DNA from: Dehalococcoidia bacterium
Lineage (GTDB): Bacteria; Chloroflexota; Dehalococcoidia; UBA3495
Direction: 5' to 3'
NCBI GenBank assembly: GCA_030753265.1
Contig: JASMCQ010000020.1
Location: 1-14,324 of the forward strand
DNA length: 14,324 bases
The position numbers were made by a program, and so were the translations under genes. A model generated the notes under the pieces. The model saw nothing but the letters and a program-made list of their open reading frames with translations, had not been told where the DNA came from and made no database searches. Position 1 is the first letter of the stretch. Every line of letters begins with the position of its first letter. Positions 7,382-14,096 of the stretch are shown in pieces.

Positions 7382-7597
7382 ATGGAACGGCGCATCCAGT
7401 ACGCCAAGACGGCCGACGGGGTCAGCATCGCCTTTCGGACCGTGGGCGAAGGCATGCCCCTTGTTTATCTAACCGGCGGCCCGTGGAGTCACATCGAGCG
7501 GTGGGCTGCCGATCGAGACGACATAGTGATCTTCACCGTTGAAGAGGCCTTTGAGCTTGGGGAGCAGGTGTTCACCGAGTTGAACTCTTACGCGTAG
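7382..7597 (+). pseudogene. Remnant of an alpha/beta hydrolase N-terminus (cyclase/LuxR-associated type)
   Basis: The 71-residue frame begins MERRIQYAKTADGVSIAF, then a GEGMPLVYLTGGPWSHIERW segment. From memory this resembles the start of alpha/beta hydrolases that are often fused to adenylate cyclase or LuxR-type domains. The family then continues for over 200 residues; here it stops at 7597 after about 30 residues I do not recognise (DIVIFTVEEAFELGEQVF). No catalytic Ser, Asp or His region remains. A deletion joining the gene start to another frame is the simplest explanation. A longer frame starting at 7313, directly after the SDR stop, is open but its first 23 residues look non-coding. 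It could alternatively be an expressed small protein. Confidence 0.5.
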
Positions 7598-7652
7598 TGG
7601 TCAGAGCCGGCCTCGGAGTACCTGAGCCCGGAGTGTCCGCGAAGAAACGCTT

Positions 7653-7699
7653 GATGGACAGGGGGTTGACCTCAACCTGGGGTCAACTTCCTGTCCATC
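7653..7699. repeat. Perfect 19-bp stem-loop
   Basis: The arms 7653-7671 and 7681-7699 pair along all 19 positions, counting two G-U wobbles when read as RNA, around a 9-nt loop (TCAACCTGG). The arms begin GATGGACA and end TGTCCATC. A shorter alternative dyad, GGTTGA-cc-TCAACC, lies within. It falls between the hydrolase remnant and the convergent phosphoesterase gene. There is no T-run, so if it ends transcription it does not do so as a standard intrinsic terminator. Confidence 0.7.
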
Positions 7700-7801
7700 C
7701 TCGTTTATCCGAAGAAGGATTCCGCTGGGACATTCCCAAAAAACGTCACGCAACGGGGCAACAGATTGCCGGGCCATTTTGCCGGTGGGGGAAGAGGGCT
7801 C

Positions 7802-8548
7802 CTAGACCAGTTTCTTGCCGGCCCAGCCCGCCAGGGATACCTGCCTGAACTGAATGCCGGCGTCCGGGTCCATCTCCACCACGTTGACGGCCCGCACCGG
7901 ATTGCTCGGAGAAGGCCCGAGGGGCGTGCCGGAATAGGACGCTTTGACCCGTCCGTAGGAGAGGTCCACGTAGCGGTCCCAGTGGCCCAGGGCCAGGTAG
8001 TCGCAGGTCGCTCCCTCCACGTCCTCCGGGTAGATCGGAGAGGAGCGCTGATCCACCTCGTGGTCTTCGTGGAAATGACAGTGGGCCAGGGCCACCAGCC
8101 AGCGGCCGTTGGCGTTGGGCGGCATTCCCAAGAGGGGACGAAATTCCGGTGCGTGGATCAGCATGGCGCGGCCCCAAAGGTCCAGCGTCAGCTCCGGAAA
8201 AGACAGGGTCTCTCCATCATGTTGGGTGAATATGTGGAGGTTGGGTGGCGCGTGCTGGAACGGCTGCCGCAGGTAGATCGATTCGTCGTCGTACAGGTCG
8301 TGGTTTCCCGGCAGGATCACCGCCGGTATCGCCAGGCGGCCCACGTGCTCCAGGAAGAACTCGATCACCTCGTCGGATACCCGATGGTTATCAAACACGT
8401 CACCGACTAGAAGCAGTATGTCGCCACCCAGGGCGGGAACGGCGTCCACCACGGCCTGGAAGGCCTCCTCGGCCACGGGGTGACCCAGATGGTCCCCCAG
8501 GTGAGTGTCCGAGGTGTGGATCAACCTTATCTTTTTCTTGGGGGACAA
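7802..8548 (-). CDS. Metallophosphoesterase, Mre11/SbcD-like nuclease domain
   Basis: This 248-residue two-metal phosphoesterase resembles the catalytic domain of SbcD/Mre11/YhaO DNA repair nucleases. Metal-binding motifs appear in order: D14-T-H16, G49-D-V-F-D53-N, G81-N-H-D84, H156 (AHCHFH) and G188-H-W-D191. The last motif is usually GHxH, so Asp191 replaces a His. The late YSGTPLG segment is also typical of this group. The protein is shorter than SbcD (about 400 residues) because the capping domain is missing, and no SbcC-like ATPase is nearby. DNA as substrate is therefore likely but unproven. The start is TTG at 8548-8546, with AAGGAG 7 nt upstream; the next residues, SPKKKIRLIHTSDTH, fit the family start. 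It lies 113 bp downstream of a CoA-transferase gene on the same strand. Confidence 0.88.
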   Translation of the reverse strand: MSPKKKIRLIHTSDTHLGDHLGHPVAEEAFQAVVDAVPALGGDILLLVGDVFDNHRVSDEVIEFFLEHVGRLAIPAVILPGNHDLYDDESIYLRQPFQHAPPNLHIFTQHDGETLSFPELTLDLWGRAMLIHAPEFRPLLGMPPNANGRWLVALAHCHFHEDHEVDQRSSPIYPEDVEGATCDYLALGHWDRYVDLSYGRVKASYSGTPLGPSPSNPVRAVNVVEMDPDAGIQFRQVSLAGWAGKKLV

Positions 8549-8570
8549 GCCAAACTCCTTTATCCATGGG

Positions 8571-8586
8571 CCGGCCCGCAGGCCGG
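8571..8586. repeat. Short GC hairpin upstream of the phosphoesterase RBS
   Basis: CCGGCC (8571-8576) and GGCCGG (8581-8586) form a perfect 6-bp stem with a 4-nt loop, about 10 nt upstream of the AAGGAG ribosome site (8560-8555) on the minus strand. It could structure the leader of the message. It is too short to claim more. Confidence 0.4.
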
Positions 8587-8661
8587 TGTTCCATCGGCGC
8601 TAGAATGTGATGCAGAAAAAGTCACCCCGGTCCGCGTGGGGGCCGCCGGCGGGACGGCTCC

Positions 8662-9849
8662 CTAGACGATGACTTTTTTCTTCCGCAACTCGGTTATCTG
8701 GCCGGGGGAGTAACCCCACTCGGCCAGGATCTCTTCGTTATGCTCGCCCAAGAGCGGTGGGGGACGCCGGATGCTTGGCGGGCTCCCGGTCAGCATCAGC
8801 GGGCAGTTGGGCATCCGCAGGCCCGGCACTTTGGGATGATCCACGTCCACCATCATGTTTCGGGCCAGCACCTGAGGATCGTTGACGACATCCGCCACGG
8901 TTTGGATAGGGCCGCAGGGTATCCCCGCGTCTTCGATGACCTGGACCCAATGGGCCATCGGCTTGGTGCGGAAGACCCGGCTCAATGCTTCCACGCAATC
9001 AGTCCGGTTTTCCACCCGGTCATCGTTGGAGGCGAAGCGGGGGTCTTCCACCAGTTCCGGACACCCAATGGCGTGACACAGGCGTTCCCACAACCGCTGG
9101 TTGGGGCAGCCGAGAATGAAGAAGCCGTCGGAGGCGGGGAAGCTCTGATAGGGCACCAGGTGCGGATGTCCAGACCCCATCCGGTGGGCTTCTTTCCCAG
9201 TTGCCAGGAAGTTGGTGCCATGGTAGCTCATCACGGCCACTTGTCCGTCCAGCAGGGACGTGTCGATCCACTGGCCCTCGCCCGTGTTATCCCGATGGAG
9301 CAGAGCGGTCACGACAGAGCCGTAGGCCATCATGCCGGTAAAGAGGTCCACCAGGGAGAAGCCGACTCGAAGGGGCGGCCCATCCGGCTCTCCGGTGAGG
9401 TTCATCAGCCCGCTATAGGCCTGGATCACCAGATCGTACCCGGGCTTTTGGGACATTGGACCGGTACGCCCGTAGCCCGAAATGGTGCAGTAGACCATCT
9501 TGGGATTGACTTGCTTTATCGCCTCGTAGCCCAAGCCCAAACGGTCCAAGGTGCCCGGGCGGAAGCTCTCGATCATCACGTCGGCGCCCGCTGCCAAACC
9601 GAGAACGATGTCGATACCTTCTTTCTCTTTCAGGTTCAGGCCCAGGCTGCGCTTATTGCGATTGAAAGTCAGAAACTGACCGCCCTCTCCGTTCCAGAAA
9701 GGGCCCCAGGCGCGGGTCTCATCACCGTGCTCCGGCTCCTCGATCTTGATCACGTCCGCGCCCATATCGCCGAGCAACATGGTGCAGAAAGGCCCGGCAA
9801 GGGTACGGCTCAAGTCCACAACTTTGATTCCTTCCAGCGCCGAAGCCAT
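8662..9849 (-). CDS. CaiB/BaiF (family III) CoA-transferase, copy 1
   Basis: This 395-residue cytoplasmic enzyme moves CoA between carboxylic acids, as formyl-CoA transferase and carnitine CoA-transferase do. Typical motifs are the start LEGIKVVDLSRTLAGPF, the GDMGADVIKIEEPEHGDETR segment and NRNKRSLGLNLK. Further on are SGYGRTGPM and the active-site stretch with Asp168 in SLVDLFTGMMA, at the position of the catalytic Asp169 of formyl-CoA transferase. The C-terminus ends with LLGEHNEEIL, also typical. Length is normal. The ATG at 9849 is chosen because GAGG lies 5 nt upstream; a GTG directly before it is too close. It is about 82% identical by hand count to the copy at 10077-11267. Its own extended -10 promoter lies at 9926-9918. 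The acids used are unknown; no acyl-CoA dehydrogenase or hydratase is adjacent. Confidence 0.94.
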   Translation of the reverse strand: MASALEGIKVVDLSRTLAGPFCTMLLGDMGADVIKIEEPEHGDETRAWGPFWNGEGGQFLTFNRNKRSLGLNLKEKEGIDIVLGLAAGADVMIESFRPGTLDRLGLGYEAIKQVNPKMVYCTISGYGRTGPMSQKPGYDLVIQAYSGLMNLTGEPDGPPLRVGFSLVDLFTGMMAYGSVVTALLHRDNTGEGQWIDTSLLDGQVAVMSYHGTNFLATGKEAHRMGSGHPHLVPYQSFPASDGFFILGCPNQRLWERLCHAIGCPELVEDPRFASNDDRVENRTDCVEALSRVFRTKPMAHWVQVIEDAGIPCGPIQTVADVVNDPQVLARNMMVDVDHPKVPGLRMPNCPLMLTGSPPSIRRPPPLLGEHNEEILAEWGYSPGQITELRKKKVIV

Positions 9850-9917
9850 CACTACCTCGCATTGAATCCGGAGATACTGGAAATCCGGTAATATCGACCT
9901 CCGGTTTGCCAGTGGGC

Positions 9918-9926
9918 ATTATAGCA
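9918..9926 (-). promoter_or_regulatory. Extended -10 promoter of CoA-transferase copy 1
   Basis: TGCTATAAT reads on the minus strand at 9926-9918, a perfect extended -10. No clear -35 is seen, which extended -10 promoters tolerate. It lies 68 nt before the ATG. The 12-nt string CCGTGCTATAAT is identical to that upstream of copy 2, and both leaders end with a GAGGTAG just before the start. Confidence 0.68.
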
Positions 9927-9951
9927 CGGCATCGCCAAACCGGGGCGCCCG

Positions 9952-9970
9952 GCGCAGCGGCCGCTGGCGC
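9952..9970. repeat. Palindromic GC hairpin between the two CoA-transferase genes
   Basis: GCGC-AGC and GCT-(G)GCGC pair around a GGCC loop, with one bulged G. It lies downstream of copy 2 and upstream of the copy 1 promoter, where a terminator would be expected. There is no T-run, so termination is only a possibility. The rest of the 227-bp gap shows nothing further. Confidence 0.35.
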
Positions 9971-10076
9971 TACAGGCACGGATGAACCCCGTTCCCGGAG
10001 ATCAAATCCAATCTCTTTTTCCGGGCGCCAACGGCTCAGGAGTACCGGGCGGGGCTGCCTGAAAGGTCATCCCGGT

Positions 10077-11267
10077 TCACCCGGCGATAACCCTCTTCTT
10101 TCGCAGCTCGGATATTTGGCCGGGGGTGTAGCCCGACTGGCTGAGGATATCTTCGTTATGCTCGCCCAGCAGCGGCGGGTGACGCCGGATGGTCGACGGG
10201 CTCCCGGTCAGCATCAGCGGGCAGTTGGGCATCCGCAGGCCGGGCACCTTGGGGTGGTCCACATCCACCATCATGTTTCGGGCCAGCACCTGGGGGTCGT
10301 TGACCACTTCCGAGGTGCTTTGGATCGGGCCGCAGGGTATTCCAGCATCCTCGACGAGCTGGACCCAGTGGGCCATCGGCTTGGTGCGAAAGACCTGGCT
10401 CAGTGCTTCCACACACGCGGCCCGGTTCTCCACCCGGTCATCGTTGGTGGCGAAGCGAGGGTCTTCCACCAGTTCAGGGCGCCCGATGGCATGGCACAGG
10501 CGTTCCCACAGCCGCTGGTTGGGGCAGGCGAGGATGAAAAAGCCGTCGGAGGATGGGAAGCTCTGGTAGGGCACAAGATGAGGATGGCCCGACCCCATCC
10601 GGTGGGCTTCTTTCCCGGTGGCCAGATAATTGGTGCCATGATAGCTCATCACGGCCACTTGGCCGTCTAGCAGGGATGTGTCGATCCACTGGCCCTCGCC
10701 CGTGTTATCCCGATGGCGCAACGCGGTCACAATAGAGCTATAGGCCATCATGCCGGTAAAAAGGTCCACCAGGGCATAGCCGACCCGGACGGGCGGTCCG
10801 TCCGGGTCCCCGGTGAGGTTCATCAGCCCGCTATGACCTTGGATTACAAGGTCGTAACCCGGCTTCTCGGCCATGGGGCCGGTGCGGCCGTAGCCCGATA
10901 TGGAGCAGTAAACTAGCCGCGGGTTCACCTTGTTGATCGCCTCATAGCCCAGGCCCATCCGGTTCATGGCGCCCGCACGGAAGCTCTCAATCAACACATC
11001 GGCCTCGGCCGCCATTCTCAGGACAACTTCGACGCCCTCCTTCTCTTTCAAGTTCAGGCCCAAGCTGCGCTTGTTGCGGTTTAGAGAGAGGAACCCGGTG
11101 CTCTCCCCGTGCCAGGTGGGGGCCCAGGAGCGTGTCTCATCGCCGTTCTCCGGCTCCTCGATCTTGACGACGTCCGCGCCCATGTCGCCGAGCAGCATTG
11201 CACAGAAGGGACCGGCGAGGAGGCGAGTAACCTCGAGGACCTTGATTCCCTCAAGTGCCAAAGCCAT
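10077..11267 (-). CDS. CaiB/BaiF (family III) CoA-transferase, copy 2
   Basis: This 396-residue paralogue sits in tandem upstream of copy 1 and has the same predicted activity. Asp168 in ALVDLFTGMMA is kept, as are the SGYGRTGPM and GDMGADVVKIEEPE motifs. By hand alignment about 70 positions of 395 differ from copy 1, with no gaps. Roughly 46 of these fall in the first 187 residues, including the stretch facing residues 47-62 and 79-104; the later half is far more alike. The two may thus have diverged in acid-substrate choice while keeping the same core and dimer parts. GAGAGG is 5 nt upstream of the ATG. Its own extended -10 lies at 11339-11331. A 227-bp gap with another promoter separates it from copy 1, so they are probably separate transcription units. 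Confidence 0.94.
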   Translation of the reverse strand: MALALEGIKVLEVTRLLAGPFCAMLLGDMGADVVKIEEPENGDETRSWAPTWHGESTGFLSLNRNKRSLGLNLKEKEGVEVVLRMAAEADVLIESFRAGAMNRMGLGYEAINKVNPRLVYCSISGYGRTGPMAEKPGYDLVIQGHSGLMNLTGDPDGPPVRVGYALVDLFTGMMAYSSIVTALRHRDNTGEGQWIDTSLLDGQVAVMSYHGTNYLATGKEAHRMGSGHPHLVPYQSFPSSDGFFILACPNQRLWERLCHAIGRPELVEDPRFATNDDRVENRAACVEALSQVFRTKPMAHWVQLVEDAGIPCGPIQSTSEVVNDPQVLARNMMVDVDHPKVPGLRMPNCPLMLTGSPSTIRRHPPLLGEHNEDILSQSGYTPGQISELRKKRVIAG

Positions 11268-11330
11268 AGCTACCTCTCAAAGAATCCCGTCAAAAAATCC
11301 CGGATTCCGGACCCCGAGTCTACCGTGGGG

Positions 11331-11339
11331 ATTATAGCA
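11331..11339 (-). promoter_or_regulatory. Extended -10 promoter of CoA-transferase copy 2
   Basis: TGCTATAAT on the minus strand at 11339-11331 lies 63 nt before the ATG at 11267. It shares CCGTGCTATAAT with the copy 1 promoter. No consensus -35 is visible. Similar placement in both genes makes chance unlikely. Confidence 0.68.
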
Positions 11340-11642
11340 CGGTGACACCAGGCAGAGGCTGGCAGGCCCTCACGATGTCCGCCACCTCTCGGAACATGTG
11401 TCCACAATGTCCCCAGTCGATACTCCTATGAGAAGACCGTAGTGAAGCCCGCGTCAAAGTGCTACTATCGAGGCGATCTTGTCAGCGTCGGCAGGGGCCG
11501 TCCCCGGTCCGGGGAGGCAGTTCAATTCAAATCAAATCCAATCACCAGGGCCGGCGGGTGATCCCCCAAACTCGCACCAGGATGGACGCAACAAGGTGCG
11601 TTCCGGGGGAGCGACACCCACCGGCCGAGAGGACCAGGAAGC
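11340..11642. other. Intergenic region between CoA-transferase copy 2 and sugar kinase
   Basis: This is the divergent space with no supportable gene. The most notable part is a cluster of three TGTCC boxes at 11376-11380, 11399-11403 and 11408-11412, in a context that faintly resembles the ends of IS481-like insertion sequences. No transposase remains. A weak extended -10 (TGCTACTAT, 11460-11468) reads toward the kinase, but the leader would be about 170 nt. Nothing else was recognised. Confidence 0.4.
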
Positions 11643-12581
11643 ATGAGCGATGAAAAGCGGCCTGTCGTGGTCGCGCTGGGGGGAATCAACATGGACCTGG
11701 TTGCCGTGGCCTCCCGTCTCCCCGAAGCCGGGGAGACGGTGGTGGGCAGCCGCTTCCTCACCTATCCCGGCGGCAAAGGGGCCAACCAGGCGGTGGCGGC
11801 GGCCAGGATGGGGGCCGAGACGTTCATGGTGGGCCGGGTCGGCGACGACATATTCGGGCCGCAGCTTATCGATTCCCTGGCGGCGGCCGGGGTAGACGTT
11901 TCCGGGGTCTCCGAAGAGCCGGGCGTCAGCTCGGGAATTGGGGTCATCGCCATCGACGCTTCTGCCCAGAACCGGATCATACAGATTCTAGCGGCGAACG
12001 ATACCTGCGGCCAGACCGAAGCGGACCGGGTCCGGCGGGCCCTCAAAGGGAACGCGGCCCTGCTGCTGCAACTCGAAGTATCCATCGAACTCTCCCTGGA
12101 ACTGGCCCACGAAGCCGCCGCCCTGGGCAACATCGTGGTGCTGGACCCTGGTCCGGTGCGGCCCCTTCCGGAGGCGTTCTTCGCCTGCTGCCACGTCATC
12201 ACGCCCAATGAGACGGAGGCTGAGGCGCTGGTGGGGTTTCCAGTGATTGACCCCGCTTCAGCGGCCAGAGCGGCCGGCGCGTTGCTGAGCCGGGGCGTCC
12301 CCGTGGCAATCATCAAACTGGGCGCCCAGGGCGCCTACTACGCCACCGCCGAAGGGGGAGAATACGTTCCTCCCCTACCGGTGACCGCCGTGGATTCGGT
12401 GGCGGCCGGCGACGCCTTCAACGGCGCGCTGGCCGCGTCGCTCGCCGCGGGAGAAGACCTGAGCCAGGCGGTTCGAATAGCCTCGGCTGCCGGGGCCCTC
12501 GCGGTAACCAGGTTCGGCGCCCAAGACTCGATGCCCTTCAAAGAGGAAGTCGAGGCCTTACTCCGGGACCACGGTCGTTGA
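11643..12581 (+). CDS. rbsK: Ribokinase-type sugar kinase (PfkB family)
   Basis: This 312-residue cytoplasmic kinase phosphorylates a sugar at the expense of ATP; ribose to ribose-5-phosphate is the closest family match. The sugar-binding start GGINMDLV (13-20) and PfkB signature 1, PGGKGANQAVAAARMG (42-57), are clear. The inner NETE motif appears in TPNETEAEAL. Signature 2 is DSVAAGDAFNG with catalytic base Asp257. Length equals that of standard ribokinases. The start ATG has AGGA close by (3 nt spacing). No ribose transporter, regulator or RbsD is nearby, so the true sugar could be another pentose, hexose or nucleoside. It stands alone, divergent from the CoA-transferase and convergent with the six-TM gene. 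Confidence 0.87.
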   Translation: MSDEKRPVVVALGGINMDLVAVASRLPEAGETVVGSRFLTYPGGKGANQAVAAARMGAETFMVGRVGDDIFGPQLIDSLAAAGVDVSGVSEEPGVSSGIGVIAIDASAQNRIIQILAANDTCGQTEADRVRRALKGNAALLLQLEVSIELSLELAHEAAALGNIVVLDPGPVRPLPEAFFACCHVITPNETEAEALVGFPVIDPASAARAAGALLSRGVPVAIIKLGAQGAYYATAEGGEYVPPLPVTAVDSVAAGDAFNGALAASLAAGEDLSQAVRIASAAGALAVTRFGAQDSMPFKEEVEALLRDHGR

Positions 12582-12610
12582 TCGGGCCGTAGCCGAGACC
12601 CCCCCGGTGG

Positions 12611-12728
12611 CCCCTCTTCGTAAGGGGGTAAGGCTTGGCATCAACCCGAAACTACACCCATTGGCACATCAATCCACATCCACAACCAGGTCCCCTCCTT
12701 ACGAAGGAGGGGATTTAGGGGAGGTTAC
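12611..12728. repeat. Palindromic repeat element after the sugar kinase
   Basis: The right half has a perfect hairpin CCCCTCCTT-acg-AAGGAGGGG (12692-12712), followed by ATTTAGGGGAGGTT. A related but degenerate copy in the opposite orientation, CCCCTCTTCGTAAGGGGG, lies at 12611-12628. The pair brackets about 65 bp of unrelated sequence. Clusters of this type (CCCCTCCTT...AAGGAGGGGATTTAGGGG) are widespread intergenic repeats in bacterial genomes. It lies between two convergent genes and may help end transcription from both sides. It supplies the last codons and stop of the membrane protein gene. Confidence 0.7.
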
Positions 12729-13316
12729 CCCGCCCGGCCAATGCCGCGCGCGGCCCAACCGGCTCAACAACGGGGCCGCCACGCCTCCGGCGACTTGGGC
12801 GATGATAATGACAGTCACCGCCCACCAGTAGGGAGCAGCCTTCACCTCCAGGATGATGGCCGAACCCGCCAGCAACGCCACCAGGGACGCCGACCCCATC
12901 GCCGTCCACCTAGCGATACGGGCCGAGGGCCGTTGCGGTTCCAACAGCAGCAGCCAGCACACGTGGGAAAGAGACACCGCCACAATGGCGACGACGGCCA
13001 CGGTTTTCCAGTAGGCGTCGGAGTCGGGTGTGCCCCAAGTGCCCCCAACCAGCAGCATAAAACCCACGGAAGCGGCGGCCAGCCCCCCGGCGGCCGCGAG
13101 CGGGTACCGGCGACGCTGGTGAAGCGCCGCCGGAGCTACTGCTACCAGGCAGAACCCGGCCAAGGACAGGGCCGTCAACAGAAGCCGGCCCCGGGTCTTC
13201 GTGTATTCCCCAAGCAAGGCCATAGCCACCAGGACCAGCAGCGCCGCCACCAGCGCGGCCGCCAGGAGAGCCACGGCGGCCCTGGGGGTTATGCGGATGC
13301 CGGGAAGCTCGGCCAA
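12699..13316 (-). CDS. Six-TM membrane protein of unknown function
   Basis: I do not recognise this 205-residue protein. It has six predicted membrane helices at about 13-35, 44-64, 72-92, 105-126, 138-157 and 163-185. Short loops carry Arg clusters (TKTRGR, HQRRR, RPSARIAR), which suggests an alternating topology with positive loops inside. There is no enzyme motif. The start is TTG at 13316, with no good Shine-Dalgarno, so the N-terminus is uncertain. In frame, a TGA lies 13 codons further upstream. The C-terminus (GVTSPKSPPS) and the TAA stop are encoded by the palindromic repeat, so the original end may have been overwritten by insertion. It is convergent with the sugar kinase and divergent from the Nudix gene. 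Confidence 0.62.
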   Translation of the reverse strand: MAELPGIRITPRAAVALLAAALVAALLVLVAMALLGEYTKTRGRLLLTALSLAGFCLVAVAPAALHQRRRYPLAAAGGLAAASVGFMLLVGGTWGTPDSDAYWKTVAVVAIVAVSLSHVCWLLLLEPQRPSARIARWTAMGSASLVALLAGSAIILEVKAAPYWWAVTVIIIAQVAGGVAAPLLSRLGRARHWPGGVTSPKSPPS

Positions 13317-13442
13317 CGCAAAATACCGCGGAGCATCATCATTGAAAAAGCCACGTCATCTTTCCAGCGTACCCAGAACGTTCCCCCGGTAGATGGGCCT
13401 CGGCACCCGCTGCCTGGTCTCGTTCGAGCTTCCATCGATTTT

Positions 13443-13513
13443 GCCACAGAGGCACAAAGTTCACGGAGATATTAAAGAAAAAGAAACCTCTGTGTTCTCT
13501 GTGTCTCTGTGGC
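13443..13513. repeat. Imperfect inverted repeat with CTCTGTG units
   Basis: The left arm 13443-13468 (GCCACAGAGGCACA...) and the right arm 13488-13513 match at 21 of 26 positions when one is reversed, across a 19-nt AT-rich centre. The right arm contains three CTCTGTG units at 8-9-bp spacing. I recognise this type, GCCACAGAGACACAGAGAACACAGAG and its complement, as a dispersed repeat in many environmental bacterial genomes. It carries no gene and lies between two divergent genes, 80 bp before the Nudix start. Confidence 0.7.
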
Positions 13514-13593
13514 TATCCTCCGGCCCCGGTTTCCTGAATCAACACCCTCTCAACTTTGGACATCATAGACCATCGTGGTAAGCTGGGGAAGAT

Positions 13594-14079
13594 ATGACAA
13601 CCGACGACAAATACTGCCCGGCCTGCGCTACCCCTCTGGTGTCGAAAGAGGTGGCGGGCCGGCAACGGCCGGTCTGCCCCGAGTGCGACCGGGTGGTCTA
13701 CTACGACCCCAAGGTCGCGGCCACCTGCATCGTGGAACGGGAAGGCCAGGTGCTGATGGTGTGCCGGGGCGTTCAGCCGGGCATCGGCCTGTGGAGCATA
13801 CCCGGCGGCTACGTGGACCAGGGTGAGGTAGTGGAGGAGGCGGCGGTCCGTGAAGTACAGGAAGAAACGGGCCTGGACGTCGAGGTGGTTCGCCTCCTGG
13901 GCCTGTATTCCGAACCGGGACAACCGGTGATCGTAGCGGCCTTCGCCGCCCGTGAGACCGGAGGCGTTTTGACAGTCGGCCCGGAGACCCTGGATGTCGG
14001 CTTCTTTCCCACCGACAACCTGCCGCCTTTGGCTTTCCCCCGGGACCAGGAGATACTCCAGCTTTGGATGCCCCGATAG
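13594..14079 (+). CDS. Nudix hydrolase with N-terminal zinc ribbon
   Basis: This is a 161-residue cytoplasmic pyrophosphohydrolase that cleaves nucleoside diphosphate-type compounds; NADH- or ADP-ribose-type substrates are plausible. An N-terminal zinc ribbon is formed by C8-x2-C11 and C28-x2-C31, and the Nudix domain follows from residue 40. The Nudix box is complete: G72-x5-E78-x7-R86-E87-V-Q-E90-E91-x-G93-L94. A zinc ribbon before Nudix is also seen in NudC, but the protein is shorter than NudC and lacks its C-terminal SQPWPFPxS motif. The ATG has GGGGA 4 nt upstream. It lies 17 bp before the ComF gene and probably shares its transcript. Confidence 0.9.
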   Translation: MTTDDKYCPACATPLVSKEVAGRQRPVCPECDRVVYYDPKVAATCIVEREGQVLMVCRGVQPGIGLWSIPGGYVDQGEVVEEAAVREVQEETGLDVEVVRLLGLYSEPGQPVIVAAFAARETGGVLTVGPETLDVGFFPTDNLPPLAFPRDQEILQLWMPR

Positions 14080-14096
14080 CCGGGGGTTCGAGGACC

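Noticed and set aside
6277..7699. Composite element carrying the SDR gene between the two hairpins
   Set aside because: The two hairpins share only the 7-mer GGTTGAC and differ in structure, so there is no real evidence that they are paired ends.
7690..7801. Intrinsic terminator for the phosphoesterase gene using the T-run at 7743-7738
   Set aside because: The only nearby hairpin (GGCAA-tctg-TTGCC) ends about 13 nt before the T-run, too far for a standard terminator.
8740..9891. Long plus-strand frame (383 codons) opposite CoA-transferase copy 1, and a similar one opposite copy 2
   Set aside because: These are antisense shadows of strongly recognised genes in GC-rich DNA; their similarity to each other only follows from the duplication.
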